Below, in pieces: positions 25,098-34,025 of a stretch of DNA of 64,000 nt; position 1 is the stretch's first letter, and each line of letters starts with the position of its first letter. Under the pieces are notes generated by a model. It did not search any database, had not been told where the DNA came from, and saw only the letters and a program-made list of their open reading frames with translations. Location: positions 124,001-188,000 of the forward strand of contig NZ_LXKN01000032.1 in assembly GCF_001692325.1 (NCBI RefSeq), written 5' to 3'. A program made the translations under genes and the position numbers. This DNA comes from Rhizobium sp. AC27/96 (lineage in GTDB: Bacteria; Pseudomonadota; Alphaproteobacteria; Rhizobiales; Rhizobiaceae).

Positions 25098-25827
25098 AGT
25101 GCTACCTCGCCCGCTCGTACATTAGAAAAAAAGCGATCAAGGTCTTTCCTCCCTTATCAGACCTGAAGCCTAAATATATTTTATGATTCATTGAGATTCA
25201 ACCAAGTCACGATGATCCGTTACGAATTGATACGACCCTAACGCCGGGCTCGTTAAAACTACGCAGCGATTATAATTACAATTGAATTTGTTGGTTTTCT
25301 TGTCTGCACCCACAGGATGATCTGCCCAATTCATGCAATCCTCGGGAGGCGTAACGGCCTTGAGGCGGACCTAATTCCCCAACAATTCAATCAACTTTTA
25401 TTACAAAGTCTGGGCGCTGAGGCTGCGCAGTATGTGCAGCGCAATATATTGCTGCATCGCACTAAAGCAAATGCGAAATCAAGTTTTCGTACGCCGGATC
25501 AAAAGTGACCTGAGGCAAAGGAAGACGATGATAATGAATAGCTTGTCCCTCGGCACCTATAACATCGTCCAAAAGCATTATCGACGATGCCGGAGAGCTA
25601 TCAGTATGGCCGTTATACGCATGCTGATACAGTAGAACTCATACATAGCAAATCACTGATTTGATTCAATCCACCACAAATGCGGTAATTATATACCGTC
25701 ATATCATATCGCTACAAAAGTTTGGCTTAAAAAGTCCAAATCGCCACCTACACTCCTGCCATCACAGCTCTAACTACGCGTCCGAGAATTCCCGACCAAT
25801 TTCGCCAACATGAATGGAGCTTTCTCT
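25098..25827. promoter_or_regulatory. Long AT-rich exoX-exoY intergenic region
   Basis: About 730 bases, clearly poorer in GC than the flanking genes, separating divergent exoX and exoY. It contains the 12-base palindrome GCAATATATTGC near 25441-25452, the inverted repeat CGGTA-ATTATA-TACCG (25683-25698), many TA-rich steps, and one possible short peptide gene (25528-25635). In S. meliloti this region receives MucR/ExoS-ChvI-linked control; a large regulated leader here is consistent with that, but no binding site can be named from sequence alone. Confidence 0.55.
25528..25635 (+). CDS. Possible 33-35 residue leader peptide upstream of exoY
   Basis: Short frame starting at ATG 25528 or ATG 25534, with AAAGGAAG just upstream (nine bases from the second ATG). 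The product is basic with a hydrophobic end (KHYRRCRRAISMAVIRMLIQ). It lies in the same direction as exoY, about 190 bases before it. No family is recognised; it may be a regulatory micro-peptide or chance. Only the ribosome-binding site supports it. Confidence 0.22.
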   Translation: MIMNSLSLGTYNIVQKHYRRCRRAISMAVIRMLIQ

Positions 25828-26508
25828 ATGAAGTCTGCGACGAGATCGGCCACATCGGCTTTTTTCAGCGCCGTGGAAAGCGACGTCTTTCCGCCAACTG
25901 GTGGAGTATTGAAACGCGTTTTCGACGTCTCTGCCGCAATGACCGCTCTGCTGCTCATCAGCCCTCTCTTCCTGATGCTGATGTTACTGGTAAAGCTTTC
26001 TGACCGCGGTCCCGCCTTCTACGGCCATCGCCGTGTCGGCCACAGCGGCAAGAGCTTCCGCTGCCTCAAATTCCGCACCATGGTCGTCGATGGCGACAAG
26101 GTGCTGCAGGCCTATCTGCACGCCAATCCGAAAGCGATGGAGGAATGGCGCGCCACACGCAAACTGCAGAACGACCCCCGCGTGACCCTTGTCGGCGCCG
26201 TGCTTCGCAAGCTCAGCCTCGACGAACTGCCGCAGCTGATCAACATCATCCGCGGTGAGATGAGCGTCGTCGGCCCACGCCCGGTCGTGGAAGACGAGCT
26301 CGAACTCTACGAGACCGCGGCGATCTATTATCTGCAGTCGCGCCCGGGTTTGACCGGCCTGTGGCAGGTCAGCGGCCGCAACGACGTCTCCTATGCCAGC
26401 CGTGTCGCCTTCGACACGCATTACGTCAAGAACTGGTCGCTCAGCAGCGACATGATGATCATCGCCAAGACCATTCCGGCAGTATGCCTGTCGCGTGGCA
26501 GCTATTGA
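25828..26508 (+). CDS. exoY: ExoY: undecaprenyl-phosphate galactose phosphotransferase
   Basis: 226-residue initiating transferase: it moves galactose-1-phosphate from UDP-galactose to undecaprenyl phosphate in the inner membrane, starting the succinoglycan subunit. One membrane helix (AAMTALLLISPLFLMLMLLV), then the PHPT-family blocks FRCLKFRTMVVDGD, LRKLSLDELPQLINIIRGEM and SVVGPRPVVEDELE, and RPGLTGLWQVSGRND. The start at ATG 25828 (MKSATRSA, GGAG eight bases upstream) reproduces the length of S. meliloti ExoY; an ATG at 25810 is also in frame. Confidence 0.94.
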   Translation: MKSATRSATSAFFSAVESDVFPPTGGVLKRVFDVSAAMTALLLISPLFLMLMLLVKLSDRGPAFYGHRRVGHSGKSFRCLKFRTMVVDGDKVLQAYLHANPKAMEEWRATRKLQNDPRVTLVGAVLRKLSLDELPQLINIIRGEMSVVGPRPVVEDELELYETAAIYYLQSRPGLTGLWQVSGRNDVSYASRVAFDTHYVKNWSLSSDMMIIAKTIPAVCLSRGSY

Positions 26509-26592
26509 CGAAGACCAGCAGCGACCGCGGGAGACATCCTGCGGTTTCCGGTGTCTGCGGGACTGCGATCTAGTAACAGGGAAGAATCCTGC

Positions 26593-27867
26593 ATGATTGA
26601 ATTTCAGCCTTCCAAGAGGCTCGCTCGCGTTTACACATCAGTCCGATACACGGCTCTCCTTGTCCTCGGCGTCTGCGCAATTTCAGGCGTCGCACAGGCC
26701 GATAACCTTCCAGGCTATCATCTGGGTGTGATGGACAAGCTGCATGTGCGCGTCGCCGAATGGCAGACTGCCGAGGGTACCATCCGCGACTGGTCGGTGG
26801 TCTCGGGCGATTATACGGTCGGCCCTTCCGGTTCAGTTTCCATCCCTTTCATTGGCGATCTGCCCGCCACGGGCAAGACGACGGATGAGATCGCCGAAGC
26901 TATCGGCATCGGCCTGCAGAAGCAGTTCGGCCTGCGCGATCGCCCCTCGGCCTCCGTCGAGATGTCGCAGTTCCGGCCGATCTATCTCTCCGGAGAGGTT
27001 CAGAATCCGGGCGAATTTCCTTTCGCGCCAAACCTGACCGTGATCAAGGCCGTGAGCCTTGGTGGCGGCATGCGCCGCGCCGATGCCGGACAGCGTTTTG
27101 CGCGCGATTTCATCAACGCCAAGGGCGATGCCGTCGTCTATATGGCCGAGCGCGGACGATTGTTGATGCGCAAGGCTCGTCTCCTGGCCGAACTGACCGG
27201 CAAGGACGAGATCGATGTCCCTATGGAACTCAAGCAATTGCCGCAAACGACAGCCTTGCTCGCAAGCGAGAAGGCGCTGATGCAGACACGCAGCCAGCGT
27301 ATGACGACGCAACTGAAATCCCTCGAAGATCTGAAGACGCTTCTGCAAAATGAAGTGGAAACTCTCGCGAAGAAGACCGATACGCAGAGCCGTCAGCTGG
27401 AACTGGCCAAGGCCGACCGCGACAAGGTCGAAAGCCTTGCCGACAGGGGCCTGGAACTTGCCTCCCGCCGGATTTCGGCCGAGCAGCGCGTCTCAGATCT
27501 GGAAGCCACCCTTCTCGATACCGAGACGACGTCCCTGAAAGCCAAGCAGGATATCAACAAGGCCAACCAGGACGAGATAACCTTGCACAACGACTGGCAG
27601 GGATCCCTGGCTCAGGACATGCAGGATACCGATACGCAACTGGAAACGCTGCAGCTGAAGCTTTCCACCAGCCAGTCCCTCATGCAGGAAGCGGTCGCCC
27701 AGTCGGCTGATGCCAGCAACCTAGATTCCAGCGGGCAAGGCGTGAATATCGTCTATACGATCATTCGCGACGACAACGGCCAGACGAAGGAAATCCCCGC
27801 CCAGGAGAACACCCAGGTGCTGCCCGGTGACTTGATCAAGGTCAGCACCGGTCTTGCCATGCGATAA
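26593..27867 (+). CDS. exoF: ExoF: OPX/Wza-type polysaccharide export protein
   Basis: 424-residue exported protein needed for succinoglycan synthesis and export. The signal peptide ends near residue 37 (LVLGVCAISGVAQADN). A polysaccharide-export domain follows (YHLGVMDKLHVRVAEW; YTVGPSGSVSIPFIGDLPA; PIYLSGEVQNPGEFPF), then a long coiled coil at about 215-375 and a second SLBB-like part (YTIIRDDNGQTKEIPAQEN). The protein lacks a lipobox cysteine at the signal cleavage site, as in other rhizobial ExoF proteins. It lies 84 bases after exoY and 9 before exoQ. Confidence 0.92.
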   Translation: MIEFQPSKRLARVYTSVRYTALLVLGVCAISGVAQADNLPGYHLGVMDKLHVRVAEWQTAEGTIRDWSVVSGDYTVGPSGSVSIPFIGDLPATGKTTDEIAEAIGIGLQKQFGLRDRPSASVEMSQFRPIYLSGEVQNPGEFPFAPNLTVIKAVSLGGGMRRADAGQRFARDFINAKGDAVVYMAERGRLLMRKARLLAELTGKDEIDVPMELKQLPQTTALLASEKALMQTRSQRMTTQLKSLEDLKTLLQNEVETLAKKTDTQSRQLELAKADRDKVESLADRGLELASRRISAEQRVSDLEATLLDTETTSLKAKQDINKANQDEITLHNDWQGSLAQDMQDTDTQLETLQLKLSTSQSLMQEAVAQSADASNLDSSGQGVNIVYTIIRDDNGQTKEIPAQENTQVLPGDLIKVSTGLAMR

Positions 27868-27876
27868 GGAAAATCG

Positions 27877-29169
27877 ATGCGGATAGCCAAATCGGTTTTC
27901 GTTCGTCAAGGCAGCAATACCACCTATGGCACGGTGGCGATTGCCCTGTCGTTCTTCGTCTTCGCCTATTCGTCGCGTTTCGGGCAGGCCTCGATCCTGC
28001 TTTACTATGCCCTGTGGTTCCCGCTGGTCCTGATCGACTATCGCAGCTCGCTCGGCAGCTACCAGAAGCAGCTCTGGCTCTATGCTTTCGGCGTCTTCAC
28101 CTGCCTGTCGATCTTCTGGTCGGCCGTGCCTTCGGTGACGGCGCGCGCGGCGATCCAATATACGACGCATATCTTCTGCGCCCTGGTTGCCATGCGCACG
28201 CTCGACATCCGCACGCTGACGCGCGGCGCGATTGCCGGCACGGCGATCGTGCTCCTCTATTCGATCCTCTTCGGATACTACGCGTACGATCCGATCGATG
28301 GCACCTATAGCTTCGTCGGCGCGTTCGATTCGAAGAACCAGCTCGGCTTCTACGCCTCTCTCGGCATCTATTTCGCCTTTGCTGCCGTCTTCGTTCTCGG
28401 CGAGCGCCGGATCTGGCTGGTTGGCGGCGGCATTGCCGGCCTGTTGTCAGCCTACTGCCTGCTCGCCTCGGCATCGGCGACCTCAGTGCTGACGACCGCG
28501 CTGATCGTGATGCTCTGCGTCAGCCTGCGCGTCATTCTTTTTCTGTCGCCACGGCAACGCAAGAGGCTGTTTGCGGCCGTCGCCATTTCCGGCGTCATCC
28601 TGGCGGTTGCCGGCGTCTATCTGGGCGCCGTCGACCTGATACTCGGCCTGTTCGGCAAGGATTCGACGCTGACCGGCCGCACCTATCTCTGGCAGCAGGG
28701 CATTGCGGCCGCGCAGCTCAATCCCTTCTTCGGGGTGGGATACCAAGCCTATTGGGTCCAGGGGTTTTCCGAGCCAGAGCGCCTATGGGAGGAGTTTTTC
28801 ATCGGCTCACGCGCGGGCTTCCATTTCCACAACACCTATATCGAGACGGCAGTCGAAACCGGCCTTGTTGGTGTCTTTCTGCTGGCGTCGATACTGCTGA
28901 CGGCGTTCGTCGGCCATATCAACCGCTTCCTCAGGGATGACAGGAACGATGAATCCTATGTGCTGCTCGGGGTGGCGACGCTGCTTCTGATCCGTTCCTT
29001 CGTCGAAATCGACATTCTGAACCCGTATCACGTCGGCTCTTTCCTGTTCTATTTCACCGCGGGAAAGCTGTCCATGCGAGCGCGTGTGCCAAAGGCCGAT
29101 CCCCTCGTTTCCTATGACCGGATGGAATTTGCGCCGCCGGCGAATTGGGAGCCCCGGACCGGCCGATGA
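27877..29169 (+). CDS. exoQ: ExoQ: succinoglycan polymerase (O-antigen ligase/Wzy-like)
   Basis: 430-residue inner-membrane protein with about ten to twelve helices and the Wzy/WaaL-type periplasmic loop LNPFFGVGYQAYWVQ followed by FHFHNTYIETAVETGLVGV, where the conserved HNxYIE element is seen. It polymerises lipid-linked octasaccharide units to high-mass succinoglycan. Its stop overlaps the exoZ start as ATGA, so the two are translationally coupled. Confidence 0.9.
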   Translation: MRIAKSVFVRQGSNTTYGTVAIALSFFVFAYSSRFGQASILLYYALWFPLVLIDYRSSLGSYQKQLWLYAFGVFTCLSIFWSAVPSVTARAAIQYTTHIFCALVAMRTLDIRTLTRGAIAGTAIVLLYSILFGYYAYDPIDGTYSFVGAFDSKNQLGFYASLGIYFAFAAVFVLGERRIWLVGGGIAGLLSAYCLLASASATSVLTTALIVMLCVSLRVILFLSPRQRKRLFAAVAISGVILAVAGVYLGAVDLILGLFGKDSTLTGRTYLWQQGIAAAQLNPFFGVGYQAYWVQGFSEPERLWEEFFIGSRAGFHFHNTYIETAVETGLVGVFLLASILLTAFVGHINRFLRDDRNDESYVLLGVATLLLIRSFVEIDILNPYHVGSFLFYFTAGKLSMRARVPKADPLVSYDRMEFAPPANWEPRTGR

Positions 29170-30167
29170 AAACGCTCTACGGCATACAATATCTTCGCGC
29201 TCTCGCGGCCCTTGCAGTCGTGTTGTTTCACGCGGCCGAGCGCAGCGGCGGCCATTTCCGCATCGGAGCAGCCGGCGTCGACGTCTTTTTCGTCATCAGT
29301 GGCTTCATCATGTGGACCATGAGCGAGCGCCGGCCCGTGACGCCGCTGCGCTTTCTCGTCGACCGCCTGCAACGCATCGCGCCATCCTACTGGATCGTCA
29401 CCGCGATCATGATCGGCGGCGCGGTTGCCGGCTTGTTTCCGAACATGCGGCTCACCGCCGGTCATATCCTCGGGTCGCTGCTGTTCATTCCGATCCGCTC
29501 GCCGAGCAATGGCGAGATCTGGCCCGTGCTGGTGCAAGGATGGACGCTGAATTTCGAGATGTTCTTCTACGTCCTGTTTGCCGCAAGCCTGTTTCTGCCA
29601 AGGCGCTTCCGTCTTGCCGGCATGATCGGCGTCTTTGCCGCCTTCGTTATTGCCGGCGCCATCTTCCATCCGCAATCTTCGATGCTCGCCACCTATACGA
29701 GGCCGATCATTCTGGAATTCGTGGCTGGCGCCATTCTCGGTCGGTTGTGGCTGAGCGGAAGTATTCCAGGCTCCGGCCTCGGCCTTGCCCTCGTCATCGC
29801 GTCGCTCTCGGGCTTCGCGGCCATTGAGATATTCGGCCTGGAATTCAACGAGATCACCTGTGGTCCGCTCGCAATCGCACTGGTGCTTGGCATGGTTTCG
29901 ATCGAACGTGGCGGCAAGCTGCCGGAAATTCCGCCGCTCACCTATCTCGGCAACAGCTCCTATTCGATCTATCTCTGGCACACGCTCGCCATCTCCGTCA
30001 TCGCGAAACTTGTAGCTTCCACGCCGATCCCATCCGATGTCGCTGCCTTCATCGGCGCGATAGCCGGAACGCTCCTCGGTATCCTTGCCTATGAACTGGT
30101 CGAAAAGCCGTTGCGCAATCTGCTCAGAAACGTCAGCTGGCGAAGAGCAAGGCCTTCGCCAGCCTGA
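29166..30167 (+). CDS. exoZ: ExoZ: succinoglycan acetyltransferase (acyltransferase 3)
   Basis: 333-residue membrane acyltransferase: IQYLRALAALAVVLFHAAER carries the conserved catalytic histidine and RxxA motif of the family, then AAGVDVFFVISGFIMW and FLVDRLQRIAPSYWIV. It puts the O-acetyl group on the third sugar of the succinoglycan unit. Its ATG overlaps the exoQ stop. exoB, which follows exoZ in S. meliloti, is not next to it here; instead a sugar transporter gene converges on it. Confidence 0.9.
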   Translation: MKTLYGIQYLRALAALAVVLFHAAERSGGHFRIGAAGVDVFFVISGFIMWTMSERRPVTPLRFLVDRLQRIAPSYWIVTAIMIGGAVAGLFPNMRLTAGHILGSLLFIPIRSPSNGEIWPVLVQGWTLNFEMFFYVLFAASLFLPRRFRLAGMIGVFAAFVIAGAIFHPQSSMLATYTRPIILEFVAGAILGRLWLSGSIPGSGLGLALVIASLSGFAAIEIFGLEFNEITCGPLAIALVLGMVSIERGGKLPEIPPLTYLGNSSYSIYLWHTLAISVIAKLVASTPIPSDVAAFIGAIAGTLLGILAYELVEKPLRNLLRNVSWRRARPSPA

Positions 30168-30196
30168 GTTCTTGGACCGGATGCTCTCCGGCCAAG
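30137..30196. terminator. Two hairpins at the exoZ / transporter convergence
   Basis: A 9-base stem CTGGCGAAG / CTTCGCCAG (30137-30162) covers the 3' end of exoZ. A second stem, CTTGGACCGGA / TCCGGCCAAG with one bulged base (30171-30196), follows the stop. No U-run follows on either strand, so termination is plausible but not certain. Confidence 0.35.
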
Positions 30197-30206
30197 GCAA
30201 AACGGA

Positions 30207-31181
30207 TCACGGGCTGCGCCGGCGGCGCAGCTGGTCGAAATAGACGATGACGATGATCAGCACGCCGGTGATGATGCGCTGCCAGAAAGAGTTCAGGTTC
30301 AGGAGATTGGCGCCATTGTTGATGGTTGCCAGGATGAAGGCGCCGATCAGCGGGCCATAGACGGAGCCGATCGCGCCAAACAGGCTGGTGCCGCCGATGA
30401 CAGACGATGCGATCGCCTGCAGCTCCCAGCCATCACCCTGCGTCGCGTTGCCGATGGCGATACGCGAAGCAAGCAGAACACCGACCAATGCAGCGCAGGT
30501 TCCAGACAATATATAGGCGAGATAGATCATGCCGTTGACGTTGACGCCGGACAGGCGCGCCGCCTCGCGGTTGGAGCCAACAGCGAAAAGATAACGGCCC
30601 CAGCGGCTCAAATGCAGGAACACGACGGCGGGAACCGCTACCACGATCACCATCCAGAACAGGCTCGGAATACCGAGGAAGTCGGCAACCGAGAAGTTTG
30701 TGAAGGCGTCATTGACGATGTTGATGCTCGAGCCGTTGGTGATCAGCAGGCCGATGCCACGCAAAGACGTCAGCGTCGCCAGTGTAATGATGAAGGGTGG
30801 CAGCCCCATGCGGACGATGCCGAAACCATGGAAAGCTCCGATCAGCACACCAAACAGCAGGGTAATGAGGATAGCAGCCCAGACCGGAACTCCGGCTTGC
30901 AGCAGCCAGGCAACGACGACCGTGCAGAAGCCGACGATGGCGCCGACGGAAAGATCGATGCCTCCGGTAATGATGACGAAGGTCTGCCCCAGCGCAAGGA
31001 TCGCCGTCATCGACCCCTGACGTGCCAGGTTGGTGATGTTGAGCTGCGTCCAGAACACGTCCGTCGAGAAGCCGAGCACGATCCATAGCGCAATCAGGAG
31101 CAGGATCAGCGTCAGGCTGAAGAGGATGTTCATCTTACGCCGCGGCGCAACGGCGGGGCCTTCTGTCGTGTTCGCGGCCAT
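30207..31181 (-). CDS. Sugar ABC transporter permease (RbsC type)
   Basis: 324-residue inner-membrane permease of the carbohydrate uptake class 2 (BPD_transp_2) family, with roughly eight to ten helices. Typical blocks are QGSMTAILALGQTFVIITGG, IDLSVGAIVGFCTVVVAWLL and VGSNREAARLSGVNVNGMIY, ending in IVIVYFDQLRRRR. GAGGGAG precedes the ATG. It is the last gene of a binding-protein/ATPase/permease set read leftward. Confidence 0.9.
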   Translation of the reverse strand: MAANTTEGPAVAPRRKMNILFSLTLILLLIALWIVLGFSTDVFWTQLNITNLARQGSMTAILALGQTFVIITGGIDLSVGAIVGFCTVVVAWLLQAGVPVWAAILITLLFGVLIGAFHGFGIVRMGLPPFIITLATLTSLRGIGLLITNGSSINIVNDAFTNFSVADFLGIPSLFWMVIVVAVPAVVFLHLSRWGRYLFAVGSNREAARLSGVNVNGMIYLAYILSGTCAALVGVLLASRIAIGNATQGDGWELQAIASSVIGGTSLFGAIGSVYGPLIGAFILATINNGANLLNLNSFWQRIITGVLIIVIVYFDQLRRRRSP

Positions 31182-31210
31182 TCTTGTTCTCCCTCTTTCG
31201 ATCTTATCGT

Positions 31211-32761
31211 TCAGACGCCGATGGCCTCGCCGAGGACTTCCTCATGCGTGGCAGCGTGAAAATCATGACTGGCGACCAGCTGGCCGTGGCGGAACACATG
31301 CAGGCGATCGGCGAGCTCGTAAACCTCGGGCAGGTAGGAGGATATGACGATGATCCCCGCCCCCTCGCGAAGCAGCTTGGCAAACAGCCGATAGATTTCC
31401 GCCTTGGTGCCGACATCGACACCCACCGTCGGCTCGTCGAAAATGAAAAGCTTGGCGCCGTGGCTCAGCCATTTGCCGATGACGACCTTCTGCTGATTGC
31501 CGCCGGACATGGCCGAAACCAGAACCCGGCGGCTAGGCGTCTTGATGCTGAGATCGCGGATCTGCTTGTCGGCATTCGCGGCTTCGCTCTTGTTGTTGAT
31601 GATCGGACCACGGCTCAGCCGCCCGAAGACGGGCAAATTGATGTTGAGGCCGATCGGCAGATTGAGGCAGAGCCCCTGATCGCGGCGGCTCTCCGGCGCA
31701 AGCGCGATGCCGAGGTCCATCGCGTCCCGTTCGTTGCGGATCTGGACCTTGCGCCCCTCCCAATGGATTTCACCCGCCGTGACCGGCTGACGGCCATAGA
31801 GGCCGAGCGCGAATTCGCTGCGGCCAGCGCCGATCAGCCCGTAAAGCCCGACGATCTCCCCGGCGCGCACAGTCAGCGAGACATCCTCGAAACCGGGACC
31901 GGAAAGGCCGCGCGTCTCAAGAATGGGCTTGCCGATCGCGATTTCTTCCTTGTGGTAGATCTGTTCGATCGAGCGATTGATCATCAGCTTGATCAGCTCG
32001 TCCTCATTGGTCTCGCCGATCGCGCGCGTGCCCACATGGGTGCCGTCGCGAAGTACGGAAACGCGATCGGCCAGTTCGAAGACCTCTTCCATGCGGTGGC
32101 TGATATAGACGATCGTCACGCCTTCGCTCTGCAGGCGGCGGATCAGCTTGAACAGCTGCGCCGATTCCTTGCGCGTGAGATAGGCGGTCGGCTCGTCGAA
32201 GATCAGGAACTGTGTGCCGCGCATCGCGGCTCTTGCCGTTGCGACCAGCTGCTGCTGGCCAATGGTCAGAGAGCTCAGCAGTTCGGCGGCCGGCAGTCCG
32301 AAGCCGAGATCATCCAGCACCGTCTGCGCCATCGCAACCATCTGCTTCTTGCGCATCAGGCCAAAGCGATTGACCTCGTCACCGAGAAAGAGATTGGCCG
32401 CAACCGTCAGATGCGGGCAGAGGACGACCTCCTGATGCACGGCATTGATGCCGCGCGCGATGGCTTCATTGGGATTGGCAAGGGCGACCGGATGGCCACA
32501 CCAGAATATCTCGCCTGATGTCCTGGTGATGACGCCTGTCAGGAGTTTTATGAGCGTTGATTTCCCGGCGCCGTTTTCGCCGACAATTGCGTGGATTTCA
32601 CCCGCCAGGAATGTTATCGTTGCAGGCTTCAGCGCCTCGACATAGCCATAGCGCTTCTGCAATCCCTTGAGTTCGAGAATAGGCGAGCCGGCCGGAACGC
32701 GACTTGCTTCCGTCTTGACCTTGTCATCGTGCCGATGGCTGATTTCTTCGAGGCTCGTCAT
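31211..32761 (-). CDS. Sugar ABC transporter ATP-binding protein (RbsA/MglA type)
   Basis: 516-residue fusion of two ABC domains. The N-terminal domain has a canonical Walker A (GENGAGKSTLIK), signature LTIGQQQLVATARA and Walker B FLIFDEPTAYLT. The C-terminal domain has the altered Walker A usual in this family (GLIGAGRSEFALG), signature MSGGNQQKVVIGKWL and LFIFDEPTVGVDVG. The ATG at 32761 has GGAGG upstream. It follows the binding-protein gene and is 29 bases before the permease gene. Confidence 0.92.
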   Translation of the reverse strand: MTSLEEISHRHDDKVKTEASRVPAGSPILELKGLQKRYGYVEALKPATITFLAGEIHAIVGENGAGKSTLIKLLTGVITRTSGEIFWCGHPVALANPNEAIARGINAVHQEVVLCPHLTVAANLFLGDEVNRFGLMRKKQMVAMAQTVLDDLGFGLPAAELLSSLTIGQQQLVATARAAMRGTQFLIFDEPTAYLTRKESAQLFKLIRRLQSEGVTIVYISHRMEEVFELADRVSVLRDGTHVGTRAIGETNEDELIKLMINRSIEQIYHKEEIAIGKPILETRGLSGPGFEDVSLTVRAGEIVGLYGLIGAGRSEFALGLYGRQPVTAGEIHWEGRKVQIRNERDAMDLGIALAPESRRDQGLCLNLPIGLNINLPVFGRLSRGPIINNKSEAANADKQIRDLSIKTPSRRVLVSAMSGGNQQKVVIGKWLSHGAKLFIFDEPTVGVDVGTKAEIYRLFAKLLREGAGIIVISSYLPEVYELADRLHVFRHGQLVASHDFHAATHEEVLGEAIGV

Positions 32762-32818
32762 GGGCTCTCCTCCCTCTCGCATTTCCGCGCGGCCGCCCGA
32801 AAGACGGACAGACAGAAA

Positions 32819-32846
32819 GGCTGCGGCCGACGAATCGGCCGCAGCC
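32819..32846 (-). terminator. Strong intra-operon hairpin behind the binding-protein gene
   Basis: Perfect 12-base stem (GGCTGCGGCCGA with its complement), tetraloop, followed in the leftward transcript by TTTCTGTCTGTC. It lies between the binding-protein stop and the ATPase start. Such hairpins commonly stop part of the transcripts and protect the upstream message, giving excess binding protein. Confidence 0.6.
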
Positions 32847-32854
32847 TCTGAGCT

Positions 32855-33844
32855 TTACTTGACCTTCGGGTTGATCAAGGCTTCGATCTTCGGTTCGCTC
32901 ATGTTGGCCTTGGTCACGAGGTTCGCGCCAGTGTCGACATTGGCTTCAACCTTTTCGCCCTTGGAGACGGCGAGAGCGGTCTTGATGCCGTCGTAACCCA
33001 TGCGGTACGGGTCCTGCACGACGAGACCGGCAATGGCGCCGCTCTTGAGGAAGCCAAGGGTCTTGTCGTCGCTGTCGAAACCGATGACCTTGACCTTGTC
33101 GCTGAGCTTGTTTTCAGCAATCGCCTGGCCGACACCCTGCGCCATGATCAGATTCGAGGCGAAGACGCCCACGATCTTCGGATTTGCCGTGATCAGGTCA
33201 GTCATGATGTTGAGGCCGGTCGTTGCCTGACCGTCAGCATACTTGTCGGCGACGACTTTCAGGCCCGGATACTTGGTCTTGACCTGATCCAGGAAGCCTG
33301 TGCGGCGCTGTTCGAGAGAGCCGGCACCGGGCGTGTTGGTGATGATGACGACATCGCCTTCCTCCTTGCCGGTCATTTGCTTGATCGCAGCGGCAAGGCC
33401 ATCAGCAGCAATACGGCCGCCCTGGACGTTGTCGGTGGTCAGGAACGACTTGAAAGCCTTGGAGTCGGCGCCGGAGTCGATACCGATAATCGGAACGGAC
33501 TTCGCAGCTTCGTCCACCGGCTTGCCGAGCGCCTTGAATTCGGTCGGCGAGATGACGATGGCTGCCGGCTTGCCGGCGACAGCGTTTTCAAGAATGCTGA
33601 TCTGACCGTTGACATCGGTTTCAGCCTGGGCGCCCAGCTCCGGCACCTTGACGCCGAGATCCTTACCGGCCTTGCGTGCACCGGCAAGAACGATCTGCCA
33701 GTAGAAGGACGTCGTGTCCTTGACGATGATCGGAATGGTCACGTCGGCCGCAAAGGACTGCACGGGCATGGCCGTTGCGATCAAGGCGGCGCCGGCAAGA
33801 GCGGTAAAACCGCGGCGGGATAGAAGTGACTTGGCAATATTCAT
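32855..33844 (-). CDS. Sugar ABC transporter periplasmic binding protein (RbsB type)
   Basis: 329-residue periplasmic binding protein of the ribose/galactose-type family (Peripla_BP_4). A signal peptide with an RR pair spans residues 1-32 (SRRGFTALAGAALIATAMPV, cleavage after SFA). Ligand-site blocks include VKDTTSFYWQIVLAGARKAG, ISPTEFKALGKPVDEA and IGIDSGADSKAF. GAGAGGAG lies six bases before the ATG. The adjacent aldo/keto reductase suggests an aldose such as L-fucose or D-arabinose as ligand, but the binding specificity cannot be read from the sequence. Confidence 0.9.
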   Translation of the reverse strand: MNIAKSLLSRRGFTALAGAALIATAMPVQSFAADVTIPIIVKDTTSFYWQIVLAGARKAGKDLGVKVPELGAQAETDVNGQISILENAVAGKPAAIVISPTEFKALGKPVDEAAKSVPIIGIDSGADSKAFKSFLTTDNVQGGRIAADGLAAAIKQMTGKEEGDVVIITNTPGAGSLEQRRTGFLDQVKTKYPGLKVVADKYADGQATTGLNIMTDLITANPKIVGVFASNLIMAQGVGQAIAENKLSDKVKVIGFDSDDKTLGFLKSGAIAGLVVQDPYRMGYDGIKTALAVSKGEKVEANVDTGANLVTKANMSEPKIEALINPKVK

Positions 33845-34025
33845 CTGCTTCTCCTCTCAACGCGCTCTGTTCTCCTGCACACCGGCCGTTGAACGCTTAC
33901 GGCTCGGCATCGCAATGCCCGAGGGCATCACACATCGCGCAGGGGCATTTGCCACCGACGCCAAAACAGGCTTTCTCCTCCTCGAAGCCGACTCTCCCGA
34001 CGGCTCGATAGCTCCCATTTACTGC

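Noticed and set aside
25317..25508. 63-residue frame in the exoX-exoY region
   Set aside because: No convincing ribosome-binding site or similarity; overlaps another short frame in a different phase.
33930..33945. Small palindrome ATGCCC-GA-GGGCAT near the binding-protein start
   Set aside because: Two-base loop and no U-run; too short to claim a terminator or operator.
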